Shown here piece after piece: positions 1-10,668 of a stretch of 64,000 nt of DNA. The notes beneath the pieces were generated by a model that was given only the letters and a program-made list of their open reading frames with translations, was not told the DNA's origin and did not search any database. The position numbers were made by a program, and so were the translations under genes. Source of the DNA: Narthecium ossifragum (taxonomy: Eukaryota > Streptophyta > Magnoliopsida > Dioscoreales > Nartheciaceae); NCBI GenBank assembly GCA_963920575.1, contig OY986972.1, positions 10,242,010 through 10,306,009 of the forward strand, in the 5' to 3' direction. How positions within the stretch are numbered: the first letter of the stretch is position 1; each line of letters starts with the position of its first letter.

Positions 1-775
1 GAAGAGGATGAGCTGAGAAAGAGGAGGACGACCAGAAGAAGAGGATCAGAGTTTTCATTCTATTCTCTCCATTCTAGTTCTGATTGATGATGTGTATTAA
101 TGAAACGTTGGTTTTCTTTCTTTCAACCATGAATACCTAGTTTTCTTATTCTAGGGTTTGGATGAAGTCATTGAGTTTCTGATTTGAATTGAGTTGGGTT
201 GTTGAGAATATTCTTGTTAGTTGCAATTTGATGAAATCGTTTCTTTTTCTTGCAAGTTACTGGCCATGACTTGTATGTTTCAGATGTTGTACGAAGTAAC
301 GAAAGTTGAAGTTTAACATTAGTTCGTGGTTTCATCAAACCTTGGTAGTATATGTTAGAAATAAATATATGACAAGGTGACTTTTGTTTAAGGATTCCTA
401 AGAGCCCAATGAATCTAAATTAATTCCTGTGATCACGAAAGTAGACATAGAATTAATTTAGGTATTTGAGTTATACCTTGAAAGAGGATTTCACATAAAA
501 ATAGGGAATTCAGTCATGATAATTAACAAAGTTCTATTTTTAGCAACCAGATTAAAATTCATTGAAGAGATTCAATCGATGAAATCCAAATCCTAGAAAC
601 CTTTCATACTCTTCTATTTAATATTTATTTGCTTTCAGTTCAGTTTTGTCAGTGATTATATCTCGTTTGGATTGCTTAGATAATATAAAAATTTGGATAC
701 ATTGGTACTTGAATCATCCTCCTTGTGGAAACGATACTCTTTTTGCCCTATTCTACTTGTCATGACCCATGCACT
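1..775 (+). mobile_element. probable LTR fragment (R/U5-like), family not identified
   Basis: No gene is visible. The text resembles the 3' half of an Athila-like LTR read on the plus strand. It has AT-rich leader-like sequence, a phrase of the type 'ccttgtggaaacgatactc' near 720, and then an abrupt change near 775-780 into LTR sequence of the family seen at 17342 and 32847. The left edge lies outside the window and no target-site duplication can be tested. This is inference from style of sequence and could be wrong. Confidence 0.35.
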
Positions 776-779
776 TGTG

Positions 780-945
780 GTAGAGTCTAGGGAACACCAA
801 GCTTACATGAATCCCTAAAATAAGGTGAGTGTTTTCCAAAGGCATATTTTATCTTCGATTAGCATAGATTGTCTTCGGGGTAACCTTAGCACAACCTATC
901 GTCACTAAGCATAAAATATCTCATTGGTTATTCACAAACCAAATC
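780..945 (-). mobile_element. element G, 3' LTR, left fragment
   Basis: This short piece matches the middle of the LTRs at 17342-19596 and 32847-34245, with shared phrases such as 'catgaatccctaaaa' and 'gcatagattgtcttcgg'. The matching sequence resumes at 10669, so element A inserted here and split the LTR. The first roughly 330 bp expected for this LTR are missing on the left, which suggests an earlier deletion or replacement. The right edge is blurred because element A's LTR and this LTR share AT-rich text at 930-950. Confidence 0.6.
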
Positions 946-1985
946 AAAATAAATTACCAGACGACTAATTAACTACAACGTAGTTAGTGGAAGTACGGGT
1001 CGAGTCCTCGAGGAATTGGATGGTCGAATTAGTAAATGTGATATAATTTCTACAATTGTTGGAAACAATAGGGTTGATTCTTTGGTTATTCTAACTAAAG
1101 TATTCTAAAAGCAATTAAGGCTACAATTTATCGAGAAAGAAATCCTAGGGAATTCCAATCCGAATTAGGGTCTAAATATTTTCTTTATGAATTAAGATGA
1201 ATGACACTCAAGGAGATGGTCTAAATTGGAGATCGACGAGCGTAGGATTAGTATCGCTCGCCGCTAATGAGATGTCGGGTTAGGATCATCTCATCGGCGA
1301 ATTACAAGGTTAAGATCCATGATCGAGGCTTTAATTTGATCATAGCTCAATAATTGCCGTGTTAAGGTCAGATTGTTGGCAATTAATCAAGGCTTCGGCT
1401 GAATAATGTGTTGGGTTGAGATGGGTTTAATATCTCACTCCAACCCACCATCGAAGACATGAATGGTACATAGGATAGTCATGGCTTGGGATGGTTCTAG
1501 CACCTCAAGATCCTATTCTAAGATCAAGGATTCATCCCCTAGAGTTAGCAATGGTTCTAGCATAGCCTCTTCTTTGAGGAAATGAATCAAACATCTAGCA
1601 AGCATCTAATATTCCTACAATCACTTGCAAGAGAAAGCATTCCAAACATTCAACAATGGGTTTTATTAAAGAAACAAAGGATTACTTGTGAATTCATACA
1701 AAACCATCTCAAAAGAGTCATTACATTAAGAAACAAAAGAGAAATCTAAGAAACAAACCCTAAGACATAAAGGAATTCCCAAGGAGAAGGAGTTTAGCTA
1801 CTCATATTAGGTGGAAGATCCATGGAAGAGGAGGCTTGACCCATCTTCTCCATAAAAATCCACCCTTTGAGCCCTAAATCCTTAAGGATTAGAGGAGAAA
1901 TCTCAAGAGCTAAAGGAGGGGATAAGGTTGAAGAAAAGCTGGAGAAAGGAGGGAAAAAAGATCCCAAAATAAGAGCCAAAACCCC

Positions 1986-1993
1986 TATTTATA
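1986..1993 (-). promoter_or_regulatory. TATA box of element A 3' LTR
   Basis: Minus-strand TATAAATA just downstream (in the transcription sense) of the palindrome array. The same box occurs at 10005-10012 in the partner LTR. Confidence 0.6.
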
Positions 1994-2055
1994 GGCCTTA
2001 GATCGTGGACCATGAGATTAGATGTGAACCGTCCGTTTCTACCCGTCAACCGGTC

Positions 2056-2320
2056 TTGGATCAATCCAAAATAGGTTTGGATCGATCCAAGATATAAATA
2101 ATTGAGTTTCTAACGGCTTGGATCGATCTACTGTGAGTTTGGATCGATTCAATGTCCAACAGAGAGTCATGATTCCCTGGAAAGGATTTTGGATCGATCC
2201 ATACTGGTGTGGATCGATCCGGAATAGGTTTGGATCGATTCAGACTGGGTTTGATCGATCCGGAATAGGTTTGGATCGATCTATAATTTTGGGATCGATC
2301 CAAATATTCTGAATCGATAT
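2056..2320. repeat. array of GGATCGATCC palindromes (element A 3' LTR)
   Basis: Several copies of a GGATCGATCC-type palindrome, some with one-base changes, are spread over 265 bp upstream of the LTR TATA box. The array matches the better preserved one at 10070-10345. Confidence 0.8.
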
Positions 2321-2325
2321 ATTAA

Positions 2326-3682
2326 GCCCCTGTTTGGCAACGGGGGCAAGAACCCCTTAACCCCATATTCTTACCCCCAAACGTCATGGGGTTAAGTTTT
2401 TGGGTTAAACATGAAAATGGGGTTAAGTTTCTCACTCTCATTTACACCCATCACATGTATTCTAATATTATTTTGATGATGCCAATATATAAAGAATATA
2501 AAATAATATGTTTTTTTACATGATGTGGACCAATTATGGACTAACACGTAGCATGTGGGACCAACATATATTTAATATTTTATTATAATAATATGTTATT
2601 GATATTATCTAATACACTACGCATAGGAAATTGTTTTTATGTCATTTGACTTTTTTACGTGCTTCTAAAAATACATGCAAATATTTTTATGATGGGATAA
2701 AAATGTTTATGAGCGTGGTAACTTTTTTTATGCGTGTTTGTTTCTTTACGTGTAAATATTTTTGTATGCATTTTATTAGCCCATAAATATTTTTATGAGT
2801 GTATAAAAACTTTTGCGCACGCATAAATTTTTTTTATATATGCGTACTATATTAAATAATATTATTCATATGTTATTATAATAAAATATTAATATAAGTG
2901 GGTCCACATGCCACATGTTACATCATGATTGGTCTACTTCATGCAAAAGTATTTTATTTTATATTTATTTTCATAATAAATATTAAAATATTATTATTAT
3001 ATTAATATAAGTGGGTCCGCATGGGGATGCATTGATATGTACAAACATTATTTTATATTATTTTAATAACAAATATAAAATTATTATTATTATTATATTA
3101 ATATAAGTGGGTTCGAATGGGGATGCATTGATGTGTACAAAACATTATTTTATATTATTTTAATAATAAAATAATAAAAAATATATTATTATATTAATAT
3201 AAGTTGGTCCGCATGGGATGCATTGATGTGTACAAACATTATTTTATATTATTTTCATAATAAATATTAAAATATGATTATTATATTAATATAAGTGGGT
3301 TCGTATGGGGATGCATTGATGTAATATTATATATTTTATACACTTCACGTACAAACATTTGAATTAACTTAATAATTAATTCAAATGTTATAATCTTAAC
3401 CAACTAGCATACCCAAATATTATATATTTTTTACACTTTACGTAGATATTTTTAAATTAATTTAATAATTAATTTATATATTATAATCTTAACCCACGAG
3501 CTTATCTACTATTATAATATTAAATATTTTATACATTTTTTAATTCTTATCCCTATCCAAAGCTTAACCCACTAACTTATTCATGTTTCTAAGCCAAACG
3601 CCAAAAGTGAGTTAAGTTTACTCCATTTCTTATCCCCACTTTTTTACCCCTAACCCCCTTAACCCCCCAACCAAACAGGGGC
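2326..3682. mobile_element. Harbinger-type non-autonomous DNA transposon
   Basis: The ends are inverted repeats: GCCCCTGTTTGG on the left and CCAAACAGGGGC on the right. A 3-bp TAA duplication (2323-2325 and 3683-3685) flanks them, and the uninterrupted partner LTR near 10345 has a single TAA. The interior is AT-rich with no transposase ORF. It holds about four tandem copies of a roughly 93-bp unit near 3000-3330. The 3-bp TAA target and terminal motif fit PIF/Harbinger; the superfamily is inferred because no transposase is present. Confidence 0.8.
3000..3330. repeat. tandem repeat, about 93-bp unit, about four copies
   Basis: Each unit carries 'attaatataagtgggt', then 'gcatggggatgcattgat', then 'acaaacattattttatatta', followed by a variable run of AT-rich triplets. 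It lies inside the Harbinger-type element. Confidence 0.8.
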
Positions 3683-4456
3683 TAAAGGTCTGGATCAATC
3701 CAGACTGGGTTTGGATCAAGTCTGGATCAATTCAGACTGGGTCTAGTTCAAGTCTGGATCAATACAGACTGGGTTTGGATCAATTCGAATAGGCCGAACA
3801 ACACTTTGGTACCCTGTAGTTTTCAGGATTTGCAGTTTAGTACCCTCATCTTTTAAAATCACCTAAAAGTACACCTAACTTTCAAAACTATGCAGTTTAG
3901 TGCCACCGACACTAACGTCGTTACTAAGTCGATGATAAACCAGTCAATTTCATCAATTTTGATTTTTTTTTGTTTTCTCGGGATTTGCTGACGTGAGAAA
4001 AGAGCTGCTGATCAATTTTGACTTTTTTTGGATTATTTTGACTAGTTTTTGATGAATTTGCTGACGTCATCCAAAAAAAGTCAAAATTCATCTTTTCTGA
4101 CGTGAGAGCCTCCCCAGCTTCTCATCCACCTCCTCCACCGTCCCTCCCCCCCACCCCCACCGCCGCTCCGACCCCCACTGGTCAGCCCTCCACGTCGGAG
4201 TAGGAGAAAGAGGAAAGAGGGAGGAGGAAGGAAGGGAAGGAAGGGAAGGAGGCGGCGGCCAGTGAGACAGTGCCGGATGGGACCATCCGAGGGCGATGGG
4301 GTTGCAGGCGAGCGGCATGGTGGGTTGGGAGGCTCCTGGGGGAGCAAGTGACCTTTTGGTCGCTGCCTCTCCGCGGGGGCCGTGCGGCGACTAAGCCGAG
4401 GAAGAAGAGGAGGTTAGGGCTAGGGAAGGAAGGAAAAAGAGTAGGGAGACAGAGGC

Positions 4457-4476
4457 GGGGGGGGGGGGGGGGGGGG
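4457..4476. repeat. run of 20 G
   Basis: Uninterrupted poly-G inside the Pack-MULE. Its length is likely unstable or poorly resolved by sequencing. Confidence 0.9.
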
Positions 4477-4532
4477 CGTGGCTCGCTGGCCGGCAGAGGA
4501 GATGTGGGCATGGGTCGGGGCTAGGCAACGAG

Positions 4533-4970
4533 CGCGCACTGCTCGGCGTCGCGGTGGTGCTCCTCTTGAACCGCCGCCTGGAGGCGTGCCGCTCAAAGTA
4601 CCACCTCGTCCACGTCGTATGCACGAACAAAGGCGCCGACGACAAGGCCTACCACTGTATCCGCCAGGAGGAGGACGCCGACGGCTGCTCTTCCTGTTCT
4701 CCCTCATCGGTCGGAAGCTAATCAACCTCTCCAAAAACCAAGTCTAACATCACCACCATCGGCTCCCTCGTCCTCCCAGTCTCCAAGGAGTTGTTGTTCC
4801 TGTTCGCCCTCCAGCAGCTCACTCTGGTACGAGCTGAGCTACATCGAAGCCAAGGGCGGGATGCGGTGCGGCGACCGGGTGTGGCAGATCAGCTTCGGTA
4901 GTGGGTTCTAGTGCAACAACACCGTGTGGAAGTGCCTGAGGACGGTGGAGTCATCGCCGGTGGACGAGCC
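4533..4970 (+). pseudogene. captured 3-ketoacyl-CoA synthase fragment
   Basis: 3-Ketoacyl-CoA synthases are the condensing enzymes that elongate very-long-chain fatty acids in the endoplasmic reticulum. The reading frame from about 4533 gives [20 protein letters not shown] followed by [10 protein letters not shown], which matches the N-terminal soluble part of the plant family. A second block, [13 protein letters not shown] then [12 protein letters not shown], matches the region near the C terminus. Between them a short piece resembling the 'TLGPLVLP' segment survives in another frame. The catalytic cysteine region and most of the middle are absent, frames change, and a stop follows SFGSGF. 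It is therefore a deleted, captured copy and not a working gene. The family match is from memory of conserved motifs. Confidence 0.85.
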
Positions 4971-5407
4971 GGCATGCAGTGGATCTCGACGACGAGAGCC
5001 CCTCCCCCTCTCTCTCTTATATATATATTATTGCCACGTCAGCTCCGAAAACCAGTCAAAATTATTTAAAACCAGCCAAAATTAGCATACGAATTGGTTT
5101 GCTGTGAAATACTAATAACGGAGTTAGCCCATTGGATCAAAATGATCAGTTTTATAACTTCAGGCATTTTTTAAACTCTGTGGTACTAAACTGCAAATCC
5201 TGAAAACTACATGCTACCAAAGTGTTTTTTGGCCATTCGAATATGGCAGATTTTGTGCAATTTATGTCTTTTAAGCACGGAATCAATGCAACTCTCTTTG
5301 GAAGCTCTAGTACCTGAAATAACATGAAAAGATATTAGAAATGCATTGCTTGAGAGCTAACAAAGTCAACTTAAATGGGTGAATTTTGCATATTTTGTGA
5401 CTTATCA

Positions 5408-5444
5408 CACCCCCCAACTTGAATTTTGCTAGTCTTCGAGCAAA
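5408..5444 (-). promoter_or_regulatory. element A polypurine tract and adjacent hairpin
   Basis: On the minus strand AAGTTGGGGGGTG directly precedes the 3' LTR and is the expected plus-strand primer. Next to it TTTGCT (5425-5430) pairs with AGCAAA (5439-5444). The same pair stands beside the tract in G (11573-11592), D (19614-19633) and B (39496-39512, five pairs). Confidence 0.75.
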
Positions 5445-5492
5445 GTAAAAAGACAAATGAAATCTAACTAGCCACTTTCGTAGGACTCACGA

Positions 5493-5511
5493 TTGCACTT
5501 AGCATGTGCAA
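5493..5511 (-). other. conserved hairpin TTGCAC/GTGCAA
   Basis: Six-pair inverted repeat with a seven-base loop in the untranslated 3' part of element A. It recurs at 19688-19706 in D. The G copy near 11648 has one broken pair, and B lacks it. Confidence 0.6.
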
Positions 5512-6143
5512 CAAGCCGTTAAACCCCTAGGTTTACCCTAGAGGACGAGTGTTGTCTCGTGAGGGTTTACAGTGATGATACCCACAAACATCTCATTTAC
5601 AATCGAGATGTCAAGATACAATACATCAATTCATATGTGATCTAGATCTACTCAAATGTCAAATAATAGAATCATGTGCATAATGATACCCTTCAAATCA
5701 CACAAATATAAGAAATATGTTAATCAAGTTATGGTTATCACCCTTCAAGGACTTTAAAGCACTTAGTGCAATTATAGTATAGTCAAGGAATCCAAGTGTA
5801 AGATGTTACCACACAAATATTTAGGGTTTTCAAAGTCAACCAAGTAAGGCCTAATCCGGCTTAGTCATCTCAAGTTTTTCACATGTTTGCTCGAAATGTA
5901 ACATGGTTGCTCTTTATACTTTTCTTAATTAGTGTGTGACCGTGCAATGTTATAATCCCTTAAGCTCTCTTCTAGGTAATTATAACAAGCTTTAGGTCAA
6001 TGGCTCCCAAACCAATTGGCTTTAGGGCATTGGGTGATAAAGCACCCCTCGGACTTAATTGCTCGAATCTAGAAGGCTACGAATTACAACTAGTCAAAAC
6101 ACATATTCTCTTTTCTTTCTTTTTTTCAATCCTAGGCCGTTTG

Positions 6144-6312
6144 ACGCGAACAATACATGTTGTTACGCACATTGCCCGGTTACTAAGCTTTCGGATTCTC
6201 ATTTTTTTTTGTTTTTTTTGTTTTTTTTTGTTTTTTTTTTGTTTTTTTTTTCAATCCTAAGCCGTTTGACGCGAACAATACACGTTGTTACACACATTGT
6301 CCGGTTACTAAG
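6144..6312 (-). other. tandem structured motif (two copies), element A
   Basis: Two copies (6144-6187 and 6269-6312) share the frame 'acgcgaac', then a hairpin, then 'ccggttactaag' on the plus strand. In copy 1, GCG-AACAA pairs with TTGTT-CGC with one bulged A. They are separated by T-rich tracts. Related motifs stand at the same relative place in elements G, D and B. Function unknown. Confidence 0.65.
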
Positions 6313-7411
6313 CTTTCGAATTCTCAACTATATGATTATAGCCATTTTTGATTAAGCACAACATGATTCCTACCTTTGACTTCTTAATCCTTCAAGGTAC
6401 CAAACTCGAATTGACTAATCAACCCCTCATAAATGTGCGAATATAAAATGATGTTGAATTACTCAATCAACTTTAACATGTAGCAAGCGGGTTAGAGTGA
6501 ATGAAGAATAGTCTCCCTATCATGATAAGCCAGCCCTTATAAATATGTGAAGCTTCGAATATATTATGCAACCATCATCCATAAAGGGTACAAGAGTTGA
6601 ATTTTTCACATAATCATTAATGCAAGCATTTGGCATTTCAATTGTAAATACAAAATGGTTATCATACATGTAATGCATACCCCTCAACTTAAACGGGATT
6701 GTCCTCAAGCACGAGTGAAGGGTAAGGGAAAGAGATAACCTTAGTTGTTGCTCAGCAATTGTGTAATGTGTTCAATCTTATATATAAAAAAATCTATTTG
6801 TGAGTTATAAGGAAGAAGAAATAAATCCAAAGGGGTTAGTCAAGTAGAGAGGAGAGATTGGGATTGGAAATTGGCATTGAGTTCAATGTCCAATCCCCCT
6901 TTGTGCATGTCCTGTGAATCAAAGAGAGCATAGCCCAAGCACATTAAAATACAAAAGATAAACAATTAAAGTTCATGAAAAATTTGGACAACATTTCCTC
7001 TGTATAATGATATAGCAATAAGTGCATACAACCATTCCACATTTAGAATAGAAGAGGTACACCCTCGACACAAATAACAAACCATCATATATACTTTAAA
7101 CAGCGGCACACCCTCTACACAATGACTCATATAGACAAATAAGGAGGTACTCCCTCCAAACAATAGAAATTAAGCAAACCATTCACAACAACAATGATGC
7201 ATCCATTCTCTCTCACTCATGATGATTAAATGCTCAAAATCACAAACATTCCACCGAAGAAATAATCAATGATCACAACACATTCAATTTATTTTCAAGC
7301 AACAACGAAATCACATCAATTCAATTTAGCACAACACAAAGAAAACCAAGCATGTATACAAAAAAATATGAAAAATAGAAGCATACAATCAAGGAAAACA
7401 AAGCAAACAAA

Positions 7412-7429
7412 GTTGGGTTGCCTCCCAAC
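7412..7429 (-). other. conserved GGG/CCC hairpin motif, element A
   Basis: GTTGGG pairs with CCCAAC around the loop TTGCCT, and is followed by 'aagcgct' and a 'tttagcgtcttt'-like tail. The same layout with different outer pairs occurs in D (21764), G (34588) and B (40615). Confidence 0.75.
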
Positions 7430-7591
7430 AAGCGCTACTTTTAGCGTCTTTTGTTAGACTTAATACAAGCTTTTGAGTATATAAGATGCTCTATCTAATT
7501 GATAGAAGCATCTACAAAGTCTTGATAGAAGCCATCTCCGTATGATTTTACTCATGTGCCAATGATCATACAAATTATTCATTAAAGCAAG

Positions 7592-8068
7592 TCATTGTAA
7601 CATTTTATCAATGTTGGCACGAGATAAGTCAAAATCTCGATCAAGGGTATTATTTGGTCCGAAGAGTTCATGCAAGATCAAAGAAAGTGGCTTGAGATCT
7701 AAAATTGGAGGTGACATCGTAGTGTGTAATGTTGGAATGACAATTGTAGTAGATGAGCACTCCCATGGATGCCTCCACCATGGGATCACACAAAAATTGT
7801 CTAAATTATTATGCTCTTCAAAAATGAGTAAAATCCCATTCAATCCTTTACAAGCATCCGAGGCCAATAAAATATCAAGACACATCTTATCATCATCATA
7901 GTTATGAGTAACCAACACATCATCGTGCATCAAGATACTATTTTCAAGTAAAACTTCATCAATATTCGGAGTATCCTCATATAAGACTTCATCAACCGAC
8001 AAATCGATATCATACAAATCCTTATTAAGATTAGGCATTCCTTCGTAAAAAGCTTCATTAACCGGCAA
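7592..8068 (-). pseudogene. degenerate ORF of element A, function unknown
   Basis: A 158-codon acidic reading frame. The phrase PPILDLKPLSLILHELFGPN resembles the spacer between protease and reverse transcriptase of Athila-like polyproteins (compare LELKPLPTTLKYVFLGSN in element D near 29470). No protease or polymerase motif is present. It is probably a remnant of the gag-pol spacer kept in a non-autonomous element. The start codon may not be meaningful. Confidence 0.45.
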
Positions 8069-8427
8069 AGTAATATTATGACATAAAATGAGACATCAAA
8101 TCATGCATGCATTCATCAATCAATGTCTTGTCTTGCTCATGAAAAGTTAGAGGCTCCAGCTCGTTGAAAACAACATCAAAGGCCGGTAAAAGATTATCTA
8201 AACTATTAACAACCGGAAAAACCTCTTTACATACATCATTATTGTATGCATTACTATCATTGTAAATATAACCATCACAGACATTGTCATTAAAAGCAAT
8301 AGCATTAGCTTATTCATACATCCATCAACATCATCATAATATGAATCAATCCAGGAAGTTAGTTGTCCAACTTGAATTTCTAGATTGGCTAATGATTGTG
8401 AGTGTGAATGTATAAGTTGGCTTTGTT

Positions 8428-8665
8428 CCTAAAAAGTTTCAAATGCCTTCAGTAATCTTTCCATCAAAGTCGGATCTCTTTGTGCTTGTGGTGGAGGGGA
8501 AAGGGGTGGCTCATACCAATGATAAGGTTGAGAAGGATGCGGCGGTGGAAACATAAATGCATAATCATATGTCGGCGTGCTCATATAATAAGGTTGATCA
8601 TTAGGTGGGTAGTAACCTTGATATTTCCTATCAAAGTAAAATGAATTTTCAGCCATATATAACAA
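8428..8665 (-). pseudogene. gag-like N-terminal fragment of element A
   Basis: A 78-codon frame rich in tyrosine and proline (YYPPNDQPYY, FPPPHPSQPYHWYEPPLSPPP), followed after a stop by text resembling a coiled gag linker (SLANLEIQVGQLTSW). This style is seen in gag proteins of plant gypsy elements. It lies just inside the primer-binding site, where gag should start. It is broken by stops and no zinc knuckle is visible. Confidence 0.5.
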
Positions 8666-8893
8666 TCAATGATCACACCAAAAGATAGGGATACTTTATA
8701 ATAGGCGGGTCCAAGAATGCGGAGTCCGCCGTCTTCGTAGATCGTTAATTCTTTTCACGACGATGTCTCCTATCAATGCAACAATATAGCAATGTAAGTA
8801 CAAATCATTCTTTTTGATATTTTCTTGATAACAAAAGAAAAGAAAAACTATTCGTAGAGAGTTATATCAAGTAGATAATTCAACTAATCTAAT

Positions 8894-8911
8894 TCCCTGG
8901 CAACGGCGTCA
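8894..8911 (-). other. element A primer-binding site (tRNA-Asp type)
   Basis: The plus-strand text matches the 3' end of plant tRNA-Asp (compare the perfect 18-base site at 43146-43163) with two mismatches. It lies about 5 bp from the 5' LTR and fixes the element's orientation as minus. Confidence 0.75.
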
Positions 8912-10069
8912 TTTTTGACGCGCCTTGAAATGTGTCGTTAAGTATATCAAAGGCAATCGAAACAAATTACCGGACGACTAATTAACTACAACGTAGTTAG
9001 TGGAAGTACGGGTCAAGTCCTCGAGGAATTGGATGGCCGAATTAGTAAATGTGATATAATCTCTACAATAGTTGGAAACAATAGGGTTGATTCTTTGGTT
9101 ATTCTAACTAAAGTATTCTAAATGCAATTAAGGCTAAGATTTATTGAGAAAGAAATCCTAGGGAATTCCAATCCGAATTAGGGTCTAAATATTTTCTCTA
9201 TAAATCAAGATGAATGACACTTGGTCTAAATTGGAGATCGACGAGCGTAGGATTAGTATCGCTCGCCGCTAATAAGATGTCGGGTTAGGATCATCTCATC
9301 GGCGAATTACAAGGTTAAGATCCATGATCGAGGCTTTAATTCGAGGCATGTAATTCGATCATAGCTCAACAATCGCTGGGTTAAGGTCATATTGTTGACA
9401 ATTAATCAAGGCTTCATATGAATAACGTGTTGGGTTGAGATGGGTTTAATATCTCACTCCAACCCACCATCGAAGACATGAATGGTACATAGGATAGTCA
9501 TGGCTTGGGATGGTTCTAGCACCTCAAGATCCTATCTTAAGATCAAGGATTCATCCCCTAGAGTTAGCCATGGTTCTAGCATAGCCTCTTCTTTGAGGAA
9601 TTGAATCAAACAGCTAGCAAGCATCTAATATTCCTACAATCACTTGCAAGAGAAAGCATTCCAAACATTCAACAATGGGTTTCATTAAAGAAACAAAGAA
9701 TTACATGTGAATTCATACAAAACCATCTCAAAAGAGTCATTACATCAAGAAACAAAAAAGAAATCTAAGAAACAAACCCTAAGACATGAAGGAATTCCCA
9801 AGGAGAAGAAATTTAGCTACTCATCTTAGGTGGAAGATCCATGGAAGAGGAGATTTGACCCATCTTCTCCATAAAAATCCACCCTTGGAGTCCTAAATCC
9901 TTAAGGATTAGAGGAGAAATCTCAAGAGCTAAAGGAGGGGAGAAGGTTGAAGAAGAGCTGGAGAAAGGAGGGAAAACTGATTCTAAAATAACAGCCAAAA
10001 CCCCTATTTATAGGGCTTAGGTCCTGGACCATCAGATTAGATCTGAACCGTCCGTTTCTACCCGTCAGC

Positions 10070-10345
10070 CGGTCTTGGGTCGATCCAAAATAGGTTTGGA
10101 TTGATCCAAGATGTAAATAATTGAGTTTCTAACGGCTTAGATCGATCCACTATGAGTTTGGATCGATCCAATGTCCAACAGAGAGTCATGACTCTCTGGA
10201 AAGGGTTTTGGATCGATCCATACTGGTTTGGATCGATCCGGAATAGGTTTGGATCGATCCAGACTGGGTTGGATCGATCCGCAATAGGTTTGGATCGATC
10301 CATAAATTTGGGATCGATCCAAATATTCTGGATCAATACATTAAA
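10070..10345. repeat. phased array of GGATCGATCC palindromes (element A 5' LTR)
   Basis: Perfect GGATCGATCC copies start at 10160, 10210, 10230, 10251, 10271, 10292 and 10311, with imperfect ones at about 10079, 10098 and 10139. In the main block the spacing is 20, 21, 20, 21 and 19 bp, close to two helical turns. Confidence 0.9.
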
Positions 10346-10347
10346 GG

Positions 10348-10500
10348 TCTGGATCAATCCAAACTGGGTCTGGATCAAGTCTGGATCAATCCAGACTGAG
10401 TCTGGTTCAAGTCTGGATCAATCCAGACTGGGTCTGGTCTGGATTCACTCCAGACTGGGTCTGGTCTGCATTCAATCCAGACTGGGTCTGGATCAATTCG
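10348..10500. repeat. tandem CTGGATCAATCCAG-type repeats
   Basis: About five imperfect units carrying 'tctggatcaatccagactgg'. Each contains a self-complementary CTGGAT/ATCCAG pair. Also present at 3686-3785 in the other LTR. Confidence 0.8.
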
Positions 10501-10668
10501 GATATGGCAGATTTTGTGTAATTTATGTCTTTTAAGCCTGGAATCGATGCAACTCTCATTGGAAGCTCTTGTACCTGAAATAACATGAAAAGATATTAGA
10601 AATGCATTGCTTGAGAGCTAACAAAGCCAAGTTAAATGGGTGAATTATGCATATTTTATGACTTATCA

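Larger units (their letters stand above)
3792..5234. mobile_element. Pack-MULE 1 (Mutator-like element with captured gene piece)
   Basis: The termini are long inverted repeats: the left begins GGCCGAACAACACTTTGG and the right ends CCAAAGTGTTTTTTGGCC. A perfect 9-bp duplication, ATTCGAATA, flanks them (3783-3791 and 5235-5243). A 9-bp duplication and long inverted repeats are the hallmark of Mutator-like elements. No transposase is present. The centre is sharply GC-rich, unlike the AT-rich LTR around it, and encodes a broken 3-ketoacyl-CoA synthase piece, which makes it a Pack-MULE. A related element with similar termini lies at 54063-59676. Confidence 0.9.
940..5407 (-). repeat. element A 3' LTR (interrupted)
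   Basis: Homologous to 8916-10668 and ending in the same 'gacttatca'. A Harbinger-type element (2326-3682) and a Pack-MULE (3792-5234) split it. Without them it is about 1.65 kb. A minus-strand TATAAATA lies at 1986-1993 and a palindrome array lies upstream of it at 2056-2320. The left boundary is uncertain by tens of bases. Confidence 0.75.
940..10668 (-). mobile_element. element A: non-autonomous Athila-like LTR retrotransposon
   Basis: Two long direct repeats (about 940-5407, expanded by two later insertions, and 8916-10668) flank 3.5 kb of internal sequence. A primer-binding site for tRNA-Asp with two mismatches lies beside the right repeat, and a polypurine tract lies beside the left one, so the element reads on the minus strand. 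No polymerase or integrase is recognisable. Only a gag-like proline-rich piece and a degenerate ORF remain. The element sits inside the LTR of element G. The first roughly 45 bp of the left LTR cannot be matched to the right LTR, so no clean target-site duplication is seen. Placement in the Athila group is inferred from the primer site and from motifs shared with D and B. Confidence 0.75.
8916..10668 (-). repeat. element A 5' LTR
   Basis: 1753-bp direct repeat beginning TGACGCG and ending TTATCA, with no insertions. TATAAATA is at 10005-10012 on the minus strand. Upstream of it lie the palindrome array (10070-10345) and a set of CTGGATCAATCCAG-type repeats (10348-10500). Confidence 0.85.

Noticed and set aside
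2061..2312. Reading frames made of DRS/GSI repeats around 2061-2312 and 10058-10535
   Set aside because: They are translations of the GGATCGATCC array. The repeat is at DNA level and the frames differ between copies.
6000..6355. Open frames rich in phenylalanine, membrane-like
   Set aside because: They are translations of T-rich tracts in the untranslated part of element A.
10070..10345. CRISPR-like regularly spaced short repeats
   Set aside because: The repeats are 10-bp palindromes with 10-bp linkers inside a plant LTR. Unit size, lack of unique 30-bp spacers and the eukaryotic context rule out a CRISPR array.
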